From: Coriobacteriia bacterium
GTDB taxonomy: Bacteria; Actinomycetota; Coriobacteriia; Coriobacteriales; UBA8131
NCBI GenBank assembly: GCA_009781525.1
Contig: WQXZ01000055.1
Coordinates: 1-9,853, forward strand
DNA length: 9,853 nucleotides
Reading direction: 5' to 3'
Positions 5,323 to 9,853 of this stretch are shown here, piece after piece. The first letter of the stretch is position 1. Each line of letters begins with the position of its first letter. The notes under the pieces are model-generated. The model saw only the letters and a program-made list of their open reading frames with translations, was not told where the DNA came from and ran no database searches. The translations under genes and the position numbers were made by a program.

Positions 5323-6397
5323 GTATAAACATGGCGGTAACGCTGCATTTGAACCTGGCAATGAAAATGTGATCGATCTTTCAGCCAACATTAACCCGCT
5401 GGGAATTCCGGAAGGTGTCTCCGAAGCTATTCAAAGTGCCAGCGAGCAGCTTAACCAGTACCCAGACAGTTACTCAAGCTGCCTACGAGCTAGAATCGGA
5501 GAATATGAGCAGGTAGACCTCGACTGGGTAATATGTGCAAATGGCGCATCGGACATCATATTCCGGTTACCGCGGGCGCTTGCTGCTCAAAAAACCATGG
5601 TCACAGCTCCATCTTTTTCTGATTACCAGCGTGCTGCAGAGTCTTTCGGTTCAGAGCTTTCGTACTTTAAACTGAGCGAGACCGACGAATTTATAATTAC
5701 GCATGACCTGATTGACCACATCGTTCTGCACAAGCCTGACCTGCTATTCATATGCAACCCGAATAATCCGACTGGACAGATCACGTCGAGTGATTTGATT
5801 GCTGAGATACTCGAAGCCTGCCTTGACCTGGAGTGTACTGTTGCAATAGACGAGTGCTTCCTTGATTTTGTTTTGAAGTGTGACCGCTACTCGGCAAAAC
5901 GATTCTTATCCAGGTATCACAATCTGATTATTCTTAAAGCATTCACCAAGACATTTGCCATGCCTGGCATTAGGCTTGGTTATGCGCTGACAGCCAACGA
6001 TGGGCTCAGGCAGAAGCTCTATTACCACGGTCCTGATTGGGCGGTATCAAACCTGGCACAAGCAGCTGGTATTGCTGCTTTAGATAACTGGCAAGATTAT
6101 CTAAACCGCTCGATTGACTACATTGCCGGAGGTCGAGCAGCCTTAACCAGCGGACTGCAATCCCTCGGATTCAAGGTTTTTCGCTCATACGCAAACTATG
6201 TTTTTATCCACAATCCCTTCTGCTTTGACTTGAAAAATGAGCTTGACAGCTATGGCATTCGCATACGCTCTTGCGCTGATTATCCAGGCTTGGACACTAA
6301 CTACTATCGCATTGCTGTTTCGACCCATGAACACACAGCAGAGTTGCTGCAACTGATAGGGCTCATATGCATGCGTTTTTCAGGAGTGACACCATGA
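5315..6397 (+). CDS. cobD: Threonine-phosphate decarboxylase (CobD-like PLP enzyme)
   Basis: The 360-residue protein is a fold-type I PLP enzyme of the histidinol-phosphate aminotransferase family. Its start, YEYKHGGNA (2-10) then ENVIDLSANINPLG (17-30), is characteristic of L-threonine-O-3-phosphate decarboxylases (Salmonella CobD). That enzyme makes (R)-1-amino-2-propanol O-2-phosphate, the linker that CbiB joins to the corrin. Visible motifs are ANGASD (75-80) at the cofactor phosphate site, CNPNNPTGQ (147-155), AIDECFLDF (177-185) with the Asp that contacts the pyridine nitrogen, and the PLP lysine K212 in AFTKTFAMPGIRLGY (209-223). The start has only a weak GGGCGG site and sits inside the end of cbiB, suggesting coupling. 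A histidinol-phosphate aminotransferase is the alternative by family, but its place after cbiB favours CobD. Confidence 0.9.
   Translation: MYEYKHGGNAAFEPGNENVIDLSANINPLGIPEGVSEAIQSASEQLNQYPDSYSSCLRARIGEYEQVDLDWVICANGASDIIFRLPRALAAQKTMVTAPSFSDYQRAAESFGSELSYFKLSETDEFIITHDLIDHIVLHKPDLLFICNPNNPTGQITSSDLIAEILEACLDLECTVAIDECFLDFVLKCDRYSAKRFLSRYHNLIILKAFTKTFAMPGIRLGYALTANDGLRQKLYYHGPDWAVSNLAQAAGIAALDNWQDYLNRSIDYIAGGRAALTSGLQSLGFKVFRSYANYVFIHNPFCFDLKNELDSYGIRIRSCADYPGLDTNYYRIAVSTHEHTAELLQLIGLICMRFSGVTP
6382..6386 (+). promoter_or_regulatory. Ribosome binding site that decides the cbiD start
   Basis: AGGAG lies seven bases before ATG 6394. An upstream in-frame ATG at 6367 would add nine residues (MHAFFRSDT), but has no ribosome binding site and falls deep inside cobD. 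CbiD proteins normally begin at about the MTELRRG seen here. Confidence 0.8.
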
Positions 6398-7506
6398 CAG
6401 AATTGCGGCGCGGTTTAACAACTGGTCTCTGTGCGGCAGCCGCTGCCTATGCTGCGACGTATTGCCTGTTATCGCAAAATACTGTCCATCAGGTCAGTCT
6501 GCCGACAAGCTTTGGTGAGCTGGTTACTCTGCCAATCGCAGAGACTGTGGCCTTGCCCGAGCAGGTTCGCTCAGGCGTCATCAAGGATGCAGGGGACGAC
6601 CCCGATGTAACCCACGGTGCCACTGTTTATGCGACTGTCAGCAAAACCGAGCAGGCAGAAATCGATGTCGATGGTGGAGAAGGAATCGGGCGAGTCAGCA
6701 AGCCTGGCCTGAAGGTAGCGGTTGGTAAAGCCGCCATTAATCCAGTGCCGCTCGCGATGATCACATCAGCAATCGAGCTGGCGTGCGATGAGCTCTCATA
6801 TCAGGGGGGCATCAAAGCCGTTATATCAATACCAGGTGGAGAAGAACTCGCGAAAAAAACCATGAATGCCCGCCTTGGAGTGATCGGCGGTCTTTCGATT
6901 CTTGGCACTACAGGCATCGTTTCGCCTATGAGCAATCAAGCTCTGATAGATACGATCAAAACAGAAATCGATGTATTGCACGCCAGTGGCAGCAATCCCA
7001 TTCTGATGATGCCTGGTAATTATGGGCGTAGTTTTGCTCGTGACGTTCTGGGTCTGAACATAGATCAGTCGGTTCGATTTGCCAACTTTGTCGGAGAAGC
7101 TCTTGACCACATAGTTGCCAGTCAGATCAAGTCTGTGATGTTGGTCGGCCATGCCGGAAAGCTGGTAAAGCTTGCCGGCGGCATCATGAATACTCACTCC
7201 AGTACTGCTGACTGCCGGATGGAGATTATTACTGCCCACGCAGCAATGGCCGGAGCATCTGCAGAAATCGCCTCGGCTTTGATGAGCTGTACGACGACTG
7301 AGGCTGCTATTGAGATCCTCTTTGAAGCTGGCATCAGCCAGACGGTCTGGCAGACAATCGGTCAGAGAATCGCCTTTTACCTGGAGCAAAGAACCCGAGA
7401 GCTTGTTGATATCGACTTCATCGTTTTCACTGATGAAGCCGGAGTATTGATTCAAGGCAAGGTTTTAAGAAATGACAAGGCACGAGAGACAGAGGAAGCA
7501 CGATGA
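6394..7506 (+). CDS. cbiD: Cobalt-precorrin-5B C1-methyltransferase
   Basis: From ATG 6394 the product is 370 residues, the usual CbiD length. CbiD methylates C1 of cobalt-precorrin-5B after ring contraction and is a marker of the oxygen-independent pathway. The start MTELRRGLTTGLCAAAA (1-17) is the family's glycine-threonine loop. Further blocks are KDAGDDPDVTHGA (64-76), GGEGIGRVSKPGL (94-106), INPVPLAMI (115-123), ISIPGGEELAKKTMN (144-158) followed by the GTTGIVSPMS turn (171-180), and VGHAGKLVKLAGG with MNTHSSTADCRME later. Most CbiD proteins I know have Arg where INPVPL has L120, a small oddity. The first ATG overlaps the cobD stop (ATGA), and the gene's own stop overlaps the cbiL start in the same way. 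Confidence 0.95.
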   Translation: MTELRRGLTTGLCAAAAAYAATYCLLSQNTVHQVSLPTSFGELVTLPIAETVALPEQVRSGVIKDAGDDPDVTHGATVYATVSKTEQAEIDVDGGEGIGRVSKPGLKVAVGKAAINPVPLAMITSAIELACDELSYQGGIKAVISIPGGEELAKKTMNARLGVIGGLSILGTTGIVSPMSNQALIDTIKTEIDVLHASGSNPILMMPGNYGRSFARDVLGLNIDQSVRFANFVGEALDHIVASQIKSVMLVGHAGKLVKLAGGIMNTHSSTADCRMEIITAHAAMAGASAEIASALMSCTTTEAAIEILFEAGISQTVWQTIGQRIAFYLEQRTRELVDIDFIVFTDEAGVLIQGKVLRNDKARETEEAR

Positions 7507-8195
7507 TCGGTAAGCTTTATGGAATCGCAACTGGACCAGGCGACCCTGAACTCCTAACGATAAAAGCAATCAAAGCACTGGGGCGTGCAGACGTTATAGC
7601 AATTCCAGCGCATTCAGGCGAAGATCGAACGGCCTTGGCTATCGTTCAGCAGTATGTCCAAGATAAAGAGGTGCTCGAATGCTTTTTTGCAATGTCTCGA
7701 AACGTCGATGAGCGTGTTGCTGCACGAAAAGCAGCAGCTCAGAGCATCGTTCGTTACTTGGACGCAGGTAAAACAGTCGGCTTTATCACTCTTGGTGATT
7801 CGACTACCTACTCAACCTATATGTATGTGCACGAGATCGTAACTGAGCTGGGTTATCCGGCAGAAATTATTCCTGGGGTTACCTCTTTCGCAGCTGCTGC
7901 AGCAGCATTGGGAATTGCTTTGTGTATCGGTGACGAGTCACTGACTGTTATTCCTGCCAGGCACAGTCAGGATATTTCTGAGTTACTTGATATCCCTGGC
8001 AACAAGGTAATCATGAAGTCGTCAGCCAATCTTGTCAGCGTACTTGAAGAGCTGAAGCGGCGCGGGCAGAACAACAATACCTATGTTGTCAGTAGAGCAA
8101 GCATGGCAGATCAAAGGTTGTTCAGGTCGATTGACAATTTTCTTGAAGACCCTGAGACAGGCTATTTCACCATCGCAATCGTTAAGGAAGGATAG
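7503..8195 (+). CDS. cbiL: Cobalt-precorrin-2 C20-methyltransferase
   Basis: The 230-residue protein is a tetrapyrrole methylase (class III SAM methyltransferase) of the CbiL/CobI type, at normal length. It transfers a methyl group from SAM to C20, the first methylation specific to the corrin branch. The family opening LYGIATGPGDPELLTIKAI (5-23) is present, as are TLGDSTTYSTYMYV (96-109), which distinguishes CbiL/CobI from other methylases, and IPGVTSFAAAAAAL (123-136). The ATG overlaps the cbiD stop in an ATGA junction and has AGAGGAAG (7491-7498) upstream. Since cbiD and cbiG are in the same operon, the cobalt-containing substrate (CbiL) is more likely than the metal-free one (CobI). Confidence 0.94.
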   Translation: MIGKLYGIATGPGDPELLTIKAIKALGRADVIAIPAHSGEDRTALAIVQQYVQDKEVLECFFAMSRNVDERVAARKAAAQSIVRYLDAGKTVGFITLGDSTTYSTYMYVHEIVTELGYPAEIIPGVTSFAAAAAALGIALCIGDESLTVIPARHSQDISELLDIPGNKVIMKSSANLVSVLEELKRRGQNNNTYVVSRASMADQRLFRSIDNFLEDPETGYFTIAIVKEG

Positions 8196-8197
8196 GG

Positions 8198-8962
8198 ATG
8201 ATTTACTTTGTCGGTGCAGGCCCTGGTGCGAAAGACCTGATTACTGTTCGAGGAATGAAACTGATCAGCCAGGCAGATTGCATTATCTATGCAGGGTCGC
8301 TGGTCAATTCGGAACTACTCGAATATGCCAAGCCAGACTGTTCAGTCTATGACAGTGCCGGGATGACCCTTGAAGAGGTTATAGATGTGATGGTTTCGGC
8401 TGAAAAACAAGCACTCGTCACTATTCGCCTTCATACCGGTGATCCAAGCCTTTATGGTGCGATCCAGGAGCAGATAGATATCTTAAAAGAGCATGAGCTT
8501 GATTTTCAGGTGGTTCCTGGGGTCAGTGCTTTTTCAGCTGCTGCTGCTGCACTTTCTGTTGAATACACATTACCGGGAGTTAGCCAGTCACTGATTATCA
8601 GCCGAACTGCTGGTCGCACTGCTGTTCCGGAGAAAGAAGCTATTCAGTCGCTCTCAACCCATCAGACTTCGATGGCGTTGTTTTTGTCTGCTGGCTTACT
8701 GGACAAGCTATCAGCTGAGCTGATCGAGGGTGGTTATGCTCCCGAAACTGCGGCTGCTATTGTCTACAAAGCCAGTTGGCCAGATGAGTTGGTTGTCAGA
8801 ACAACTGTTGCTGATCTGGTGCAGGCTGGCGAAGAGAACAATATCGGCAGCACAGCGATGGTTTTGGTTGGAGACTTCCTTGATAGTGCATACGAGCGCT
8901 CGCAACTTTACCACCCAAGCTTCAGTCATGGTTTTCGAAAGGCTACTGAGACCGGTAAATGA
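8198..8962 (+). CDS. cbiF: Cobalt-precorrin-4 C11-methyltransferase
   Basis: The 254-residue product is a tetrapyrrole methylase of the CbiF/CobM type, of the usual length of about 250. It methylates C11 of cobalt-precorrin-4 using SAM. Signatures in order are VGAGPGAKDLITVRG (5-19), YAGSLVNSELLEYA (31-44), which is characteristic of C11-methyltransferases, RLHTGDPSLYGAIQEQ (77-92), VVPGVSAFSAAAAAL (105-119) and PGVSQSLIISRTAGRT (126-141). The gene starts two bases after the cbiL stop with AAGGAAGG at 8184-8191. Its TGA overlaps the ATG of cbiG, the enzyme that acts next on its product. cbiH, which acts before it (C17 methylation and ring contraction), is not in the window. Confidence 0.95.
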   Translation: MIYFVGAGPGAKDLITVRGMKLISQADCIIYAGSLVNSELLEYAKPDCSVYDSAGMTLEEVIDVMVSAEKQALVTIRLHTGDPSLYGAIQEQIDILKEHELDFQVVPGVSAFSAAAAALSVEYTLPGVSQSLIISRTAGRTAVPEKEAIQSLSTHQTSMALFLSAGLLDKLSAELIEGGYAPETAAAIVYKASWPDELVVRTTVADLVQAGEENNIGSTAMVLVGDFLDSAYERSQLYHPSFSHGFRKATETGK

Positions 8963-9853
8963 CCGACAGCTACCACATACTTACTTTCTCTGATAGTGGT
9001 GAAAAGCTTGGCAGCCGCCTGATTGAGCTACTGCATCAAGACAATGACCGATGCAGGGTCTCAGTACATCGGGTGAGCAATCTGAGAGAAACAGTAGAGC
9101 CCCTGTTCGCAGCTAAGCAGAATCTGGTTTTTATCGGAGCCTGTGGAATCGCGGTTCGAGCAATTGCGCCGCTGCTTAAGAGTAAGGTCACAGATCCAGC
9201 AGTGATCGTGATTGACGAGCAGGCTCAACACGTTATTCCAATACTGTCCGGCCACATCGGGGGAGCTAACAGACGAGCCCACTACATAGCCAGGCTGCTT
9301 GGGTCTACACCGGTTATTACAACTGCAACCGACGTTAACAAGGTTTTCTCGTTCGACAGCTTTGCATCTGAAGTCGGCTATCGAGTAACTAATGCTCACG
9401 TTATCAAAGACATAGCTTCTGCAATGTTGCGAGGTGAAGAAGTAGGCTTGCACTCTGATTTTCCGATTGATGACGTGCTTCCTGACCAGGTGGTTTTACG
9501 AGACCAAGGTGCTCTGGGTGTCTCAATCAGCCTTGACTCAAAAATGCGTCCATTTACACAGACTCTTCAGCTGACACCGCAGTGCTTCTATGTTGGAATC
9601 GGTGCCAGAAAGGGTGCCGACAGAAATCTGCTATCCAAGTTCTTTTATCAGACTTTGGCTGAACTCGAGATTCCACTGGATGCGATTGCCTGCCTTGCGT
9701 CTATCGATATTAAGCAACACGAACCAGCCATAGTAGATTTGGCAAATCGGCTCAGCGTGAACATCGAAATCTATAGCGCCACCGAGCTAAACACAGTTGC
9801 CAACCACGTTTCGAACTCTGAATTTGTATCTGGTATCACAGGCACTGGAAATG
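8959..9853 (+). CDS. cbiG: Cobalt-precorrin-5A hydrolase (CbiG), 3' end outside the window
   Basis: 298 codons are present and the frame is open at the window end; CbiG is usually about 340-370 residues, so the last 40-70 are missing. CbiG opens the delta-lactone of cobalt-precorrin-5A and releases acetaldehyde (C2 fragment), a step specific to the anaerobic route. The central domain shows GACGIAVRAIAP (60-71), LLKSKVTDPAVIVIDE (72-87), LSGHIGGANRRA (96-107) and TPVITTATDVN (117-127). The C-terminal domain opens YVGIGARKGADRNLL (211-225) and continues with ACLASIDIKQHEPAIVDLA (244-262) and YSATEL (272-277). The family usually has Cys in GIGCRKG; here it is A217. The start is an ATGA overlap with cbiF and has only a weak GAG-type site (TGAGACCGG, 8947-8955), so coupling is likely. 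Confidence 0.94.
   Translation, partial: MTDSYHILTFSDSGEKLGSRLIELLHQDNDRCRVSVHRVSNLRETVEPLFAAKQNLVFIGACGIAVRAIAPLLKSKVTDPAVIVIDEQAQHVIPILSGHIGGANRRAHYIARLLGSTPVITTATDVNKVFSFDSFASEVGYRVTNAHVIKDIASAMLRGEEVGLHSDFPIDDVLPDQVVLRDQGALGVSISLDSKMRPFTQTLQLTPQCFYVGIGARKGADRNLLSKFFYQTLAELEIPLDAIACLASIDIKQHEPAIVDLANRLSVNIEIYSATELNTVANHVSNSEFVSGITGTGN

Noticed and set aside
6826..7455. 209-codon open frame antisense to cbiD
   Set aside because: It is fully inside a clearly recognised gene, its translation looks like an antisense shadow rich in Ser, Arg and His, and no family is recognisable.
8083..8352. 89-codon + strand frame across the cbiL-cbiF junction
   Set aside because: It is an out-of-frame reading of two recognised genes, with no sign of a protein family.
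9061..9453. 130-codon open frame antisense to cbiG
   Set aside because: It overlaps a conserved stretch of CbiG on the other strand and matches no protein family I know.
1..9853. A new defence, mobile or secondary-metabolite system
   Set aside because: All genes fall in known families of catabolism, cobalamin synthesis or fatty-acid binding. No transposase, integrase, repeat array or unexplained gene cluster is present.

Overview
This window holds two ordinary metabolic gene clusters separated by one lone gene on the opposite strand. No mobile element, tRNA, rRNA or CRISPR array was seen. The strong GGAG-type ribosome binding sites, a DegV-family protein, a TTG start and an anaerobic-type (cbi) cobalamin operon behind a riboswitch that ends in an intrinsic terminator fit a Gram-positive anaerobe or facultative anaerobe (Firmicutes, or Actinobacteria such as Coriobacteriia). 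That placement is an inference from gene content, not a firm assignment.

Positions 1-2864 (+ strand) are the end of a meta-cleavage (extradiol) lower pathway. In order they encode the C-terminus of an alpha/beta hydrolase of the XylF/DmpD/MhpC type, 2-hydroxypenta-2,4-dienoate hydratase, acylating acetaldehyde dehydrogenase, and 4-hydroxy-2-oxovalerate aldolase. Together they would turn a ring-cleavage product into 2-hydroxypentadienoate, then 4-hydroxy-2-oxovalerate, then pyruvate plus acetaldehyde, and finally acetyl-CoA. The last two enzymes are expected to form the channelling complex known from DmpFG. The operon ends at an inverted repeat (2876-2912), which may also serve the convergent gene.

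Positions 2929-3768 (- strand) encode a single DegV-family protein, probably fatty-acid binding. Upstream of it, 3769-4254 is a regulatory region without genes. It holds candidate promoters in both directions and a complete cobalamin riboswitch (about 4020-4200). The riboswitch shows a conserved core, a B12 box, and an exactly complementary L5-L13 loop pair. An expression-platform hairpin and a textbook Rho-independent terminator (4272-4302) follow it.

Positions 4333-9853 (+ strand) are a tightly packed cobalamin operon: cbiB, a cobD-like threonine-phosphate decarboxylase, cbiD, cbiL, cbiF and cbiG. The last is cut by the window end. Most junctions overlap by 4-8 bases, which suggests translational coupling. 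cbiD and cbiG mark the oxygen-independent, early-cobalt route. CbiL, CbiF, CbiG and CbiD work on the corrin ring, while CobD and CbiB make and attach the aminopropanol arm. The remaining genes of the pathway (cbiH, J, E, T, C, A and others) are not here and may lie beyond the window.

The most instructive detail is at cbiB. The longest open frame starts at TTG 4255, but that start lies upstream of the riboswitch terminator and has no ribosome binding site. The likely start is TTG 4333, just after the terminator and behind GGAGAGGG. I found no convincing previously undescribed system; the findings are mostly regulatory details and points of context.
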